Part shown: positions 11,551 through 23,200 of the stretch, piece after piece
Position numbering within the stretch: position 1 is the first letter of the stretch
Layout of the letters: each line of letters begins with the position of its first letter
From: Limnephilus marmoratus
Lineage: Eukaryota > Arthropoda > Insecta > Trichoptera > Limnephilidae
Length of the DNA stretch: 64,000 nt
NCBI GenBank assembly: GCA_917880885.1
Contig: OU862913.1
Span: forward strand, 30,823,286-30,887,285
Direction of reading: 5' to 3'
Notes under the pieces: generated by a model
Seen by the model: the letters and a program-made list of their open reading frames with translations, nothing else
The model's database searches: none
What the model was told of the DNA's origin: nothing
Translations under genes and position numbers: made by a program

Positions 11551-12042
11551 TAGTTGGCGCAGCCGTTTGTTCGTTTTTTTTACAAAATTACGGAAGAATC
11601 TACGCGGTAGATTTCGGGATCTGACGGATTGTTGTCAGGATTGCAGGAAGCGATCGCAGGAAGCGATCGCATTAAGAAGAAATTGGAGCAGCCACACGCA
11701 AGTATTCGCGTGTGTGGGACCGACAAATTAAAAAATTATTGTCGTTCGGGTACACCGTGTAACGGGGTACAAAAGGACCGGATCAAGGATCGGGTTAAGG
11801 ACTGGATCGTCGTGTGGATTAGCCGGGAACCAGGACTTGGTTTCCGTCGCTGCAGTCTGGGAAGGAAGACCTCGGAGTAGGGATTGGATCCGCAGCTGTC
11901 GGGAGACGGAGCCAGACGGGGACGGTGATCTACAGCTCTGGGTGGCGTGCACGTGGAACGTGGAACGTGGACCTCGGAGTGTAGCCTTCTTGGAAGTGCT
12001 GAGATAAGTAGTCTAGATTATTTTGTTTCAGCTCTTCCCCCA

Positions 12043-15000
12043 ATGGAGGGTGTTTGTAAAAATTTGGGGACGTTCTGTTACAGAACGGGAAACTGGTCAT
12101 TGTTCAAGGAACGACTGGATCAGGCCCTCATTTTACATGATGACAAAGTGTTATCACAAGAACGCAAAAGAGCATTTTTGCTGAGTTGCCTCACCGAAGA
12201 AACTTTCTCTTTATTATGTGATCTATGTTTCCCTAAAAAGGTTTCTGTTTGTTCTTTTGATGATTTATGTAAATTATTTGATTCACATTGCAAACCTATT
12301 CAAAATATTTTCGAGTCGCGTGAGTTATTTTATAAGTGTAAACAGCTAGCTAACGAATCTATTAAAGATTTCGCTGCTAGATTGAGAGGACTGAGTTTGA
12401 CGTGCAATTTTGAATTGAGGTTGGAACCTTGTTTAAAAGACATATTCATTATTGGAATTTTCAATGAAAAATTGAAACATAAGTTGTTCGTTGAGGGGGT
12501 AAATACTTCTTTTTCGGAATGCGTTCAGTTAGCAGCTTCATGGGAACATGTTGTTAATTTTAAGAAAGTTGATACGAATTTAAATGTTGTGCATAAGGAT
12601 AGTAATGTTGTCCGTAAATCCAGGTCGGATAGTCCGATCAGATTTAAAAGTGCAGTGCGTAGTAAGACGCCAGTAAATATTGCATTAAAAAAATGTTTTT
12701 TGTGCGGAAAAACGAATCATTTGCAGAAAGATTGTTGGAAGAATATTTTTTGTAATCGGTGCAATAAATCGGGTCATCCTAGTAATGTGTGTAAAAACAG
12801 TAAAATTAATGTAGGTAATAAGAATAAACGATTAAATTCGGTTTTTATGTTGCATGACGGCACGGGGCCGGAACCGATATTCGTAGATCTCATTATTGGT
12901 AACACTGTTCTGCGAGCGATTGTTGACACCGGCGCTGAGATTAATGCAATTCCATATGAAGTGTATTTAAAAGATTTTGTTTCTTGTAAATTGGAAAGAT
13001 GCGATATTCAATTGTCAGGATATGACGGGAAACGGTTAAATATTGTAGGTAAAGTTAATTTAAGTGTGTTATTTTTAAATAAAAGTGTAGATACGCAGTT
13101 TATAATAATTAAAAACGGTAATTCTACGATTGTTGGTAGAAATTTTTTACAAGTTTTCGGTATCGGATTAAGTGGAATAAATGCGGTAAATACCAGTGAG
13201 ACTAGTTGTGATAATCAATTAAATTTTCGTGATAGTTTAAAGAAAAAATATGCTCATGTGTTTTCAGAAAAATCGGGTAGGCTTATAGGTTATGAAGCTA
13301 ACATCGAAGTTATTTCGGAGTTCAGGCCAAAGTTTGTGAATCCAAGATCGTTACCTTTTAGTTTACGTGGAAAAGTAGAGGAGGAATTAAATAAGATGTT
13401 ACGCGAAGATATAATTGAAAAAGTAGAAATAAGTGATATGGCTAGTCCGATTGTTGTTGTAAAAAAGAAAGACGGTTCAATTAGAATTTGTACTGATTTT
13501 AAAACCACATTAAACCCTATGTTAGCGAAGTTGAAATATCCATTGCCTCGTATAGAAGATTTAATTTCATCTTTAAATGGTGCGAAATTTTTTGCAAAAA
13601 TAGATTTGCGTAATGCTTTTGGTCAGATTTCGTTGAACGAGAAGTCGAGAAAATTATGTGTGATTAGTACGCATGTAGGTTTATTCAGGTTTAAAGTGTT
13701 GCCTTTCGGGTTGACCACAAGCCCGGCTATATTTATGCAAGTTATTCAGGCGGTAGTAGGTAGACTTCGTAACGTTCGTATATTTCTAGATGATATTTTG
13801 TTGTTTGGAAATTCTGAAGAGGAATTATTCTCTATTTGTGAATCTGTACTTAGCAAGTTAAGTGATTGTGGATTAACTATTAATGAAAATAAGTGTTCTT
13901 TTCTAGAAACTGAGATAGAATATTTAGGTTTTAAAATTTCGCGGAAAGGAGTTATGCCTTTAGAAAATAAAATCTGTGCGATTACTCAGATGGCAGTACC
14001 GAAAAATGTTTCAGAACTTAGGAGTTTACTTGGGGTTATTTCATATTATAGAGCTTTTGTTCATAATATTTCAGGTATTTTGTCTCCATTGTATAATTTG
14101 TTAAAAAGAGGAGTAAAATATGTGTGGTCTGAGGAATGTAATATTGCGTTTGAGCAAGTTAAGAAACTGCTGACGTCAGATAATATTTTAGTGCATTTTG
14201 ATCCTAATTTACCAATTAAACTTATTTCAGACGCATCTGAAAAAGCGTTATCAGCGGTGATTTGCCATGTATATGATAATGGTTTAGAGAGACCTATCGC
14301 ATTTGCTAGCCGATTATTGTCAGAAACAGAATTAAAGTACTCTATTTTAGATAAGGAAGCGTGTGCTATTATTTTTGGGTTGAAGAAATTCTTTCAGTAT
14401 TTATACGGCAATAAATTTGTTTTGGCTTGCGACAATAAATCGTTAGTACACATTTTGAACACGGATAAGCAAGTACCCGTTTTGGCCGCTAACCGTCTGC
14501 AGAGGTACGCCCTAATACTCCAGACTTTTGACTATAGTATAGAGCATATTAAGTCAGGTGATAATAAAGCGGATTTCTTATCACGAATGCCGATTAATAA
14601 TAAGGATAATTTAGTTGTGTGTAGCGACGATATTGATGCTAGCGATTATTTTTTAAATTATATTGATTCTTTAAACGTGAATACGGTTGAGTCAGAGTTT
14701 GTGAACATAATCGAGTCAGAAACAACATTAAATGCGGAAACGATGAAACAGTTTTCGATTAATGATGTAAATATAGCGAGCATTATCGAGTTCACAGCAA
14801 ATGGTTGGCCGGATAAAAAGTTCTTAAAGGATGATTTATTGAAATTCTGGTATTTTAGGGATAAATTATCGACTTATAATTCATGTTTATTTTATAATAA
14901 TAAATTTGTAGTTCCAAGGGAATTAAGGGAAATTATATTGAATTTTTTACATCAATCACATTTAGGCATTGTAAAATCGAAAAGTCTTGCTCGAAATTAT

Positions 15001-16053
15001 TTTTTTTGGCTCGGAATGAACAATGATATAGAAGTAACTGTGAAACAGTGTGCTCGATGCATGGAATGTTTACCTACTCCATGTAAAGTTGAGTTGGCAC
15101 CTTGGCCAATCAATGGGTTAATCTGGAGTAGATTGCATATCGACTTCATGGGGCCGTTGGGAGGTCATAATTTTTTAATTATTGTTGATGCAACTACAAA
15201 ATGGATAGACTGTCATGTTGTTAATAAGGTAGATTCGTTTTGTACAATAAAAGTTTTGAAAAGATTATTTTCTATGTTCGGAATCCCGGAACAAATTGTA
15301 AGTGACAATGGTACAGCTTTCACATCGTCAGTTTTTAAGGAATTTTGTCATAATTATAATATAGAATCATTGACTTCAGCTGTACAGCATCCTGCTTCTA
15401 ACGGTTTAGCTGAAAATGGGGTTAAAACAGTGAAGAATTTTTTGAAAAAAATTATGGTAAATAATAAATTTCCTACTGATTTTGAAGATAAACTTTTGAC
15501 ATTTTTAGTTGATATTAGAAATACGCCTTCAATGTCTACGGGCATTGAGCCTAGTACATTAATGTTGGGTAGAAAGATTAGATCAATTTTTAATACGATT
15601 ATTCCAATAGTGGATAATGTTGAGAGTCAAGGTTTTAAAGGAATTGACAACACGGTTAAAAACAAAATGTTATTGAGCCAGCATAAACAGAAAAAGTATT
15701 ATAGAGGAAGAAAATTTAAAAAGTACTTTGAGGTTGGTTCTAAAGTTTTAACCAGGGATTTAAGAAGTAATGATAATAAATGGATTTTAGGAAAAATTTT
15801 TAAAAGATTGGGGAATAGGATTTATTTAGTTAAAATTATGTCTACTGGACAAATTTGGAAACGCCACCATGATCAGATTTCAGAGAGGAAGGTTAGGTGG
15901 GGGGAGTGTGATAGGTCTGATGATTTGCTGGACCTGGGTCCACTCTCGGATGTGGACATGACCAAATTTCCTAATTCTCCTAATTTTTGCAGGTCACCTA
16001 CACCATGGGAGGGGAGGTTACGCCCTCGAGGTCAACGCCCACGCTACACGTGA
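12043..16053 (+). CDS. Ty3/gypsy gag-pol polyprotein, copy B
   Basis: A second full-length 1336-codon ORF, again from ATG MEGVCKNLG, with the same protein as copy A over its whole length. I found one silent change at 13374 and a cluster of six silent changes at 15081-15222 in the integrase region; elsewhere the copies look identical. Protease DTGA, reverse transcriptase FLDD and integrase D,D,E residues are all present. Unlike copy A, this copy has LTRs on both sides and so has the structure of a complete, potentially active element. The leader 11551-11700 differs from copy A by small indels. Confidence 0.93.
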   Translation: MEGVCKNLGTFCYRTGNWSLFKERLDQALILHDDKVLSQERKRAFLLSCLTEETFSLLCDLCFPKKVSVCSFDDLCKLFDSHCKPIQNIFESRELFYKCKQLANESIKDFAARLRGLSLTCNFELRLEPCLKDIFIIGIFNEKLKHKLFVEGVNTSFSECVQLAASWEHVVNFKKVDTNLNVVHKDSNVVRKSRSDSPIRFKSAVRSKTPVNIALKKCFLCGKTNHLQKDCWKNIFCNRCNKSGHPSNVCKNSKINVGNKNKRLNSVFMLHDGTGPEPIFVDLIIGNTVLRAIVDTGAEINAIPYEVYLKDFVSCKLERCDIQLSGYDGKRLNIVGKVNLSVLFLNKSVDTQFIIIKNGNSTIVGRNFLQVFGIGLSGINAVNTSETSCDNQLNFRDSLKKKYAHVFSEKSGRLIGYEANIEVISEFRPKFVNPRSLPFSLRGKVEEELNKMLREDIIEKVEISDMASPIVVVKKKDGSIRICTDFKTTLNPMLAKLKYPLPRIEDLISSLNGAKFFAKIDLRNAFGQISLNEKSRKLCVISTHVGLFRFKVLPFGLTTSPAIFMQVIQAVVGRLRNVRIFLDDILLFGNSEEELFSICESVLSKLSDCGLTINENKCSFLETEIEYLGFKISRKGVMPLENKICAITQMAVPKNVSELRSLLGVISYYRAFVHNISGILSPLYNLLKRGVKYVWSEECNIAFEQVKKLLTSDNILVHFDPNLPIKLISDASEKALSAVICHVYDNGLERPIAFASRLLSETELKYSILDKEACAIIFGLKKFFQYLYGNKFVLACDNKSLVHILNTDKQVPVLAANRLQRYALILQTFDYSIEHIKSGDNKADFLSRMPINNKDNLVVCSDDIDASDYFLNYIDSLNVNTVESEFVNIIESETTLNAETMKQFSINDVNIASIIEFTANGWPDKKFLKDDLLKFWYFRDKLSTYNSCLFYNNKFVVPRELREIILNFLHQSHLGIVKSKSLARNYFFWLGMNNDIEVTVKQCARCMECLPTPCKVELAPWPINGLIWSRLHIDFMGPLGGHNFLIIVDATTKWIDCHVVNKVDSFCTIKVLKRLFSMFGIPEQIVSDNGTAFTSSVFKEFCHNYNIESLTSAVQHPASNGLAENGVKTVKNFLKKIMVNNKFPTDFEDKLLTFLVDIRNTPSMSTGIEPSTLMLGRKIRSIFNTIIPIVDNVESQGFKGIDNTVKNKMLLSQHKQKKYYRGRKFKKYFEVGSKVLTRDLRSNDNKWILGKIFKRLGNRIYLVKIMSTGQIWKRHHDQISERKVRWGECDRSDDLLDLGPLSDVDMTKFPNSPNFCRSPTPWEGRLRPRGQRPRYT

Positions 16054-16160
16054 AGAACTAGAATAATTACATATACTATAGAATGGAAATATTTAGATAT
16101 TTTGTTTTGTATAAATTTGCGAATAAAGAAATGTGTGTAATTAGGTTTTAAGTGTGGGGG

Positions 16161-16325
16161 TGTGACGTATGTGTATGAGGGTGACGGCATGTGAGCGAGA
16201 TAGCGAGTATGGGAAGTATAAAAGGGATGTACCGCTATTGAGCGCTCTCTCCATAATAATCTGGCAACCAATAAACATTGTAACATTAACAGATGTTATA
16301 TTTACTACCCGATCCCAAGACATCA
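16161..16325 (+). repeat. Gypsy array LTR 2 (165 bp), 3' end of copy B
   Basis: Same sequence as 11386-11550, preceded by the polypurine tract AGTGTGGGGG. It ends CATCA and is followed by TAGCTATGTTCGCG, which belongs to a separate dispersed repeat rather than to the gypsy leader. Integration therefore ended here. Confidence 0.9.
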
Positions 16326-16328
16326 TAG

Positions 16329-16408
16329 CTATGTTCGCGCCTTTTATTGTTGTTTTCTCTATCCTCGTCTATGGTGTCTTACGTCTCAAGTTCCCACTGA
16401 ATTTTTTT
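16329..16408 (+). repeat. 80-bp direct repeat, first copy
   Basis: It runs CTATGTTCGCGCCTTTTATT ... CTCAAGTTCCCACTGAATTT and is almost identical to 16900-16979, 571 bp downstream. A looser relative sits at 49428-49475 (CGAGCCTTTTATTTTG, CTATCCCCTTGTCTATGG). It directly abuts the gypsy LTR, so the retrotransposon inserted beside or into this repeat. Confidence 0.65.
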
Positions 16409-16899
16409 TTAGTGGATATGGAATCGATTCCATTCATAATCGAATGTCAAATTTAATTTATTCATTTTACTTACGTTTAAAGTTGTATACCATCGATGTG
16501 ACAATTGCTAAGTTAAGTTTCAATCTAAGTATGAATGAATTTCTTAGTTTGACCAAATAAGTAAATAGTTGTTTCTTGTAGTAATTGTTGAAATTAAGCG
16601 TAATCCCATTCCGTGCCCAAAAGCGCGGCGATTAGTTGAAAAATTAATGATTTTCATCTCCAAATGTTCAATTTTTATACATGTGTACACTGCCTCAAGA
16701 GCTTTGCGTTAAATTGATTATTAATTTAGGCAAACTAAGAAATTCACGAGTATTTAGATCAGAAGTACTCAAACGGTCGATCGCAAGAATTTGCCGATGT
16801 ATAATAGATCTTTTCACAGTTTTTGTTTTAGTTGATCCTCAATTAGGCCTCAAGAAGACCGCCCATTTTTGTTTATTATTTATTTGAAGCTTATATTGG
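16409..16899. other. Spacer between the two 80-bp direct repeats
   Basis: AT-rich, with no recognisable gene. It ends TTTGAAGCTTATATTGGC, which resembles the flank to the left of the gypsy array (AATAGCTTATATTA at 6770-6783). Confidence 0.3.
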
Positions 16900-16979
16900 C
16901 TACGTTCGCGCCTTTTATTGTTGTTTTCTCTATCCTCGTCTATGGTGTCTTACGTCTCAAGTTCCCACTGAATTTTTTT
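16900..16979 (+). repeat. 80-bp direct repeat, second copy
   Basis: Matches 16329-16408 except for a few bases (CTACGTTCGCG instead of CTATGTTCGCG). A tandem duplication of the ~571-bp unit, or an insertion flanked by long repeats, would explain it. Confidence 0.65.
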
Positions 16980-16984
16980 GCATA

Positions 16985-17405
16985 TTTTTAGTGAAATAGT
17001 GTCGAAAATTGTCCCCTTCAAAAGCTCGAAGTTATTAATCTAGTATGTGGTTTGGTTTGTATATGAGTCAGTCAGTTCGAGTTGTAAGTTCATGTTTTCG
17101 TGTTTTAAGTGTAGTTTTAATTGGGCGTAGTATTAATTAAAGCTGTGGACCGCGTGCCGATTAAGTCTTACGTTAAAACCAGTTTCGTGTTCCGAATAAT
17201 TTGTCAAAATTTCAGTAGCAGATTAATGTGCTGACGCATTTCGAAGAAAATTATTATAATATTTCGATTGCGTTAAATTTTGCTTCAAACCATTTTTCAA
17301 AATTCGTAATTCGTAGGAATACCATACGCATTATGTGAGTACCTAATACTAATTAAATCAGGGGACTCGCAAGTAGATTCACTCTTAATTTAAAACCAGT
17401 TTTGT
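16985..17405 (+). pseudogene. Decayed C2H2 finger array in a hAT-type repeat (outer copy, left part)
   Basis: Frame-broken remnants of finger units are visible, such as AAAACCAGTTTCGTGTTCCG and CTGACGCATTTCGAAG, the degenerate forms of units seen more clearly at 18241-18400 and 25265-25350. The left end of this outer repeat is not found. It is interrupted at 17405 by the hAT copy 17406-18822 and resumes at 18823, the target duplication AGTTTTGT lying on both sides. Confidence 0.55.
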
Positions 17406-18822
17406 CAATGTGAATGGATGGGGGGGGGGGGAAGGAGAGGGCGCCCCGCGGCGGCTTTTTTAAGGGGGCGGCAACATTCACAATAAATAATAACACTTTC
17501 TTGTAAAAATTTAAACCATTTCATTTATACATTTATAATTTTTGTCGCACCTACGATTCAGACCGATTAAAATGAGCACGGAATTTTTTCATTTCTTATT
17601 CTGTGATGAAACCGGGGAATCCTATTTTTTTTAATGAATACATAATAATTTCATCTTGATCACTGCAGTGACTGGCAACACCGTCTGTGGTGAATTGCAA
17701 GAATTCCCAGTATTTTGTTTTGCGCTTGGATTGCTTATGATTATGACTAATTTACAGTGAGAATGATTGAGAGAGGTCCGTGGTTGATGTGATATGATTG
17801 AAAATTTTGAGAAAGTTTCATTCATTGCTGGATTAAGAGTGACTTGCGACGTGAGTAATAAATATTTAATTTAATTTATGTAATTATATATTTTACTAAC
17901 TGATTCGTTGTATTATGCGAGTATGCGCATATTATGAGAGTAATACTAATTAAAGCTGGGAAGACGCAAACAGATTCAGTGTTAATTAAAACCAGAATTT
18001 TTTTCAGAATGTAACGATTGAAATTCAGTTTTGTATTCATCTGCTGATACATTTCGAAGGAGACTATTATTTTTTTCGAAGTGCAGTTCTGAAATTCTAG
18101 TTGCACACTATGTATTTGCTAACAGAATCAAAGAGAAACTTTTTTCTTATTCTGAATGTAGTTTTAATTTGCCGCATACATATATAATTTAAACGAGTTC
18201 TGTGATCAGAATGTAAAATTTCTGCTGTGGTTTCTTCTGCTGACACATTTCGAAGGAAAACATTCTCTTATTCGAAGTGCAGTTAGAATATTCTAGTTGC
18301 AGACCATGTATTTGCTGCCGGAATCAAAGAAAAAAATATTTTCATGTTTTGAGTGTAGTTTTAATTCATCGCATACACACTGGTTTTGTGTTCAGAATAC
18401 GATGACGATAAATTAAATAACGGGTTGCAGATTCATAGCGTACCGAATGAAGCTTTAGCAAATGTTGCAAAATTCTGACGAATTGGTTGTTCCGTGTGTA
18501 TTGATTCTTTGGGAACTCTAACGCAGAATCAATCGTAAGTTCAATCCTGCCTTGCATTCTTAACACGGTGTAAAAGTTCAAGATGCGAAATCCTTTTACA
18601 TGGATTTCCGACAGCAGTTATAAAATTTGTAGCGGAATCTATGAACATGATTTTCGTTTGAAGAATATTCGTCAAATGTGATCATTGAAAAAATCGGCTC
18701 ATTTATGAATAGGTCGTAATAAATAAAATAGGATTTCGAAATACACCCCCCTACCCCGCCAGCGCTTGAAGTACCCAAATAAGGGGGCGGCAAAATTTTC
18801 CTACACTAACGCTACACCACTG
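17406..18822 (+). mobile_element. Non-autonomous hAT element (copy 1) carrying decayed C2H2 fingers
   Basis: Flanked by a perfect 8-bp direct repeat AGTTTTGT (17398-17405 and 18823-18830), the hAT target-site length. The right terminus AACGCTACACCACTG is the inverted, slightly mutated form of the CAGTGGCGTAGCGTGG end seen in copy 2; the left terminus has decayed to CAATGTGAATGGATGG. A G-run and a GGGGGCGGC block lie just inside both ends. The interior holds degenerate finger units: at 18241-18375 one frame reads THFEGKHS and another FSCFECSFNS. No transposase is visible. It is inserted in an older copy of the same repeat. Confidence 0.72.
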
Positions 18823-19194
18823 AGTTTTGTGTTTAGAATGTATTATTTGAAGTGCAGTTATAAAATTTCAGTTGCAGACAATGCATGTGGTGCCAGAATA
18901 AAAAAATTGTTCTGAATGTTCTTTCAATTTGCAGCATACTTATTTAATTTAAACCAGTTTTGTGTTCAGAATGTTAAATTCGAGTTGTGGATTCATCTGT
19001 AGACACATTTCGTAGGAAAACATTCTCTTATTCGATGTGCAGTTATGAAATTCTTGTTTCAGACTATTTATGTTTTGCCAGAATCAAAGAAAACCCATGT
19101 TCTGTTCTGAGTGTAGTTTTAGTTCACCCCATACAGATTTAATTTAAACCAGTTTTGTGTTCACAATATAAAGATAAATAAAATAAAAAGATTA
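18823..19194 (+). pseudogene. Decayed C2H2 finger array, outer copy (middle part)
   Basis: It continues the outer repeat after the hAT copy 1 insertion, beginning with the duplicated AGTTTTGT. Degenerate finger phrases include AACCAGTTTTGTGTTCAGAA (a remnant of a CSEC finger start) and ACACATTTCGTAGGAAAAC (a remnant of H-x3-H plus linker). It stops at 19194, where gypsy-2 begins, and resumes at 26567. Confidence 0.6.
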
Positions 19195-19462
19195 GCTCAG
19201 CGATTAGTGCCGACCTTCGAGAAGCCTGGAGATTCTTCCCGAATATTCCATTGATAATGCACCGCGCGAGAGCCTATATAAATGATGAACCGGCGGACAC
19301 CAGTCAGTCAATACGGCGCGACATTCTCCTACCTTTCAAGCAACACAGAACTCAGTGCTACGTTCCACATTTATACATAAATAAACTTGTAACTTTGTTT
19401 AATAAATTATTCAGTGATTTATACGAAGTTCTTTTAATTCATCTCTACACACATACCCACAT
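19195..19462 (+). repeat. Gypsy-2 5' LTR, truncated
   Basis: It starts at GCTCAGCGATTAGTGCCGAC, which is position 106 of the 3' LTR, and ends CACATACCCACA. It retains GCCTATATAAATGATG (TATA region) and ACATAAATAAACTTG (poly(A)-type region). It has TAATAAATTATTC where the 3' LTR has a short deletion. Loss of the first 105 bp means this copy cannot template a normal new 5' end. Confidence 0.85.
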
Positions 19463-19551
19463 TGGTGACCCCGATAAAAAAGGGTAAACTGTAGAGAAAG
19501 TGAACATATAAAAACTTTTATTGTGGAACTAATAAGGAGAAAAAGTTAAAA

Positions 19552-20222
19552 ATGAGTACAAAACCAGCCGTTTCGAGTGCCGCGGACAATACCGTCAATC
19601 GGGTTGCAGTGCGAATCCCAACCTTTTGCCCCGAAGACCCGGAACTGTGGTTCAGCATGGCCGAACGCAGTTTTGAGGCAGCTGGAGTCACGAAGGAAGC
19701 CACAAAATTTGGTTACATCCTAGGAGCGCTCGAACCACGCTACGCCAGCGAAGTACGAGACATCATTCTACATCCGCCAGAAAACCCTTACGATAAACTG
19801 AAGACAGAACTAATAAAAAGGATGAGCTCTACGCAAGAGCAAAAGACAAGACGCCTTCTCGAGCACGAGGAAATCGGAGATCGTAAACCTTCTCAATTTC
19901 TGAGGCATCTAAGGAACCTTGCCGGAAACACTGTTTCTGATGAAATATTAAGAACACTGTGGATGGGACGATTACCCCACACTACGCAAATCGTACTGGC
20001 GACGCAAAAAGAAACCCCGCTGGACAAGGTAGCTGACCTGGCAGACGCCATAGCCGACTCAACTATACGCCCAAATGCAACAGATGGCCCTAAACATGCG
20101 TCAAGAATTAACTACAGCCATCCGACAAGAAATTGACGCAATTAATACGCATAGACGAGCATCATTCCGAACCCCACAAAATCAAAGGTTCTCAAAATCA
20201 ACGTTTCGGTAACAAATCAACG
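19552..20222 (+). pseudogene. Gypsy-2 gag, frameshifted
   Basis: The first frame encodes 194 residues starting MSTKPAVSSAADN, with the gypsy gag signature VRIPTFCPEDPELWF and FGYILGALEPRYASEVRDII. It is broken near 20080. The expected continuation (MALNMRQELTTAIRQEID) is in another frame from 20084, and a final patch [16 protein letters not shown] comes from the CCHC-type knuckle, whose first half is missing. At least two lesions therefore disable gag. Gag would normally form the particle and bind RNA. Confidence 0.85.
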
Positions 20223-20236
20223 AAATGTAAAGCTCC

Positions 20237-23200
20237 ATGCAACTTCCAGCAGGAAAACTCAATGGGCAGTCACTGATGGCGGCCAGCGACACCTGCCCTT
20301 CCTCTCGCCGCTTGTTTGTCATTGATAAGAATTCCAAAATACAATTCTTAATTGACACTGGCGCAGACCTTTGTGTGTATCCACGGAACAAAGTATCAGC
20401 ACGCTCAGAAAAATCGTCATATGTACTTTCTGCAGCAAACGGATCAAATATTGCAACCTACGGTATAATTACTTTAAAATTAAACCTAGGACTTCGCCGA
20501 GATTTCACATGGCGTTTCGTGATCGCAGACGTCACTCGCCCTATCATTGGTATGGATTTCTTGGCACATTATGGACTATTGGTTGATGCTAAAAATAAAC
20601 GTCTTTTGGATAGGACGACTAACCTCGCTGCACCTGGCCGAGGAACATCGAACAGCATCCCATCGATTAAAACAATAGCTGGTGCATCTACTTATCATGA
20701 ATTGTTATTAAAATATCCGGATATAACTCGACCGAGAGAAACAATGCAAACAGTGCGACATAACACTAAACATCATATACATACTACGCTCGGACCACCA
20801 GTGGCGGAGCGCCCACGACGACTTGCCCCAGAACGATACAAAGCTGCGAAAAAGGAATTCGAAATTATGGTATCTCTTGGAATCGCACGACCTTCCAAAA
20901 GCTGTTGGGCATCTCCACTTCACCTAGTCCCCAAATCCGATGAACAATGGCGACCTTGTGGAGATTATAGAGCTTTAAACGCCCGAACAATACCAGACCG
21001 CTACCCGGTAAGACATATTCAAGATTTTTCTCAATCCCTAAGTGGTAAAAAAATTTTCAGCACAATTGATCTAGTAAGAGCGTATAATCAGATACCGGTA
21101 GCAGATGAAGACATACATAAGACAGCAATCACGACGCCTTTTGGATTATTCGAGTTCCCGTTCATGTCGTTTGGACTTCGAAATGGCGCACAAAGTTTTC
21201 AAAGATTTATCGATGAAGTATTACAGGGACTTGATTTTTGTTATGCATACATCGACGATATTCTGGTGGCATCAACTTCTGAAGAAGAACATATCCAACA
21301 CCTAAAAATGGTATTCCAAAGATTACAACAGCATGGAATAGTTATTAACTCACTAAAATGTAAATTTGGTCAATCTGAGGTAAAATTTTTGGGACATCTC
21401 ATCAATGCTGATGGTACTTTTCCACTACCAGATAAGGTAGATGCAATTAAGAATTATACTCGACCATCAACAATTAAAGAACTGCGTAGGTACTTAGGTA
21501 TTTTAAATTTTTATAGAAGATTTATACCTAAGGCCGCAGAAATGCAAGCTCCACTAAATGACTTACTCAAAGGAAACGCTAAAGGCAAACAAACCGTGCA
21601 ATGGACAAAAGAAACTCTAAATGCTTTTGAAATGTGCAAAGAGGGTATTGCTAATGCAGCAATGCTTGCACATCCGAAAAACGACGCGCATCTCGCAATT
21701 ATCAGCGACGCATCTGACACTACTGTTGGAGTGGCCCTCCAGCAAAGAAACAACGGAGCATGGGAACCATTAGCCTTTTTCTCAAAGAAATTGAGCTCTG
21801 CCGAGCAAAAATACGGAGCATACGACAGAGAATTATTAGCCATTTACCTCGCAATAAAATATTTTAAGCACATGATTGAAGCTCGAACATTTACAATTTA
21901 TACTGACCACAAACCAATTGTTTATGCTTTTCGTCAAAAATCGGAGAAATGTACTCCAAGACAATTTCGTCATCTTGACTTAATAGGACAATACTCAACT
22001 GATATACGACACATATCTGGCAAAGATAATATTGTAGCCGACGCCCTTTCCAGAATACAATCAATTGAAGAGCCACTGGACTATGCAGAAACAGGGGATC
22101 AGTTGAATGACCCAGAAATAAAAACATTTCTTCAAGATGAGTCAGTATTACAACTCAAACAAGTGCAGATACCTGGAACAGATATATTTATTTATTGCGA
22201 CTTAACTCAAACCAAGGCAAGACCATTCATTACGAAACGATACAGACCAGAGGTTTTCAACTCGATACATAATTTATCACACCCTGGAATAAATAATACG
22301 GTAAAATTGATTTCGGAAAGATATGTATGGCCATCAATTAAAGCGGACTGCAGAAAATGGACACGAGAATGTTTACAATGTCAACGAAATAAAATCACCA
22401 GACATGTTTCAACACCTCTTGGAAAATTTATATCACCTTCTTCACGATTCGAGCACGTGCATATTGACATAATCATACTACCAAGCTCAGAAGGATACAG
22501 ATACTGTCTTACTTGTGTCGACAGATTCACAAGATGGCCGGAAGCTTTCCCCATGGAAAATCAGGAAGCAGAAACAGTTGCAAAAACTTTTTACAATGGT
22601 TGGATCACCCGTTTTGGTTCTCCTCTACGTATCACGACAGACCAAGGCAGACAATTTGAGTCTCAGCTATTCAAGCAGTTAACCCGCTTGACAGGGACGA
22701 CTCACTTAAGAACCACGCCATATCATCCACAAGCTAACGGAATGGTAGAACGACTACACCGTCAATTAAAAGCAGCCATTAGATGTCACAAAAACGACCG
22801 ATGGACCGAATCTCTCCCGACAGTACTAATGGGATTGAGAGCAGCTTGGCGTGATGATCTGCAAGCCACATCAGCTGAAATGGTTTATGGCAAAACGTTA
22901 CGCCTACCAGGAGAATTTCTAAGCCAACAGGAACAAACGAATGATGATGCCATTGGTTTTGTAAAAAACCTACGTCAAAATTTCAATGAAATTCGTCCTA
23001 CAAAAACTAAAAGACAAGGAGAAAAGACAACCTTTATTTTCAAAGATTTAGCTACTGCAACACATGTTTTTATACGAACAGACGCAGTTAAGAAAATTCT
23101 TCAACCTCCATATGAAGGACCGTATCCTGTTGTAAAAAGGCAAGAAAAAACTTATGTTATTAAAGTCAATGAGAAAAACAAAACAATTTCAATCGACCGT

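Larger units (their letters stand above)
6784..16325 (+). mobile_element. Tandem Ty3/gypsy array: internal A - LTR - internal B - LTR
   Basis: Two nearly identical internal regions (6784-11385 and 11551-16160) are joined by a 165-bp LTR, and a second identical LTR closes the right end. The period is 4775 bp. Each internal region starts TAGTTGGCGCAGCCG, the likely primer-binding site, and ends in a G-rich polypurine tract (GTGTGGGGG). There is no LTR at the left end. The array lies in intron 2 of zinc-finger gene 1 in the same orientation as the gene. Identical LTRs and intact ORFs indicate a recent origin. Confidence 0.9.

Noticed and set aside
21511..21843. 110-codon minus-strand frame within gypsy-2 pol
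   Set aside because: Antisense of the RNase H region, which has clear sense-strand motifs.
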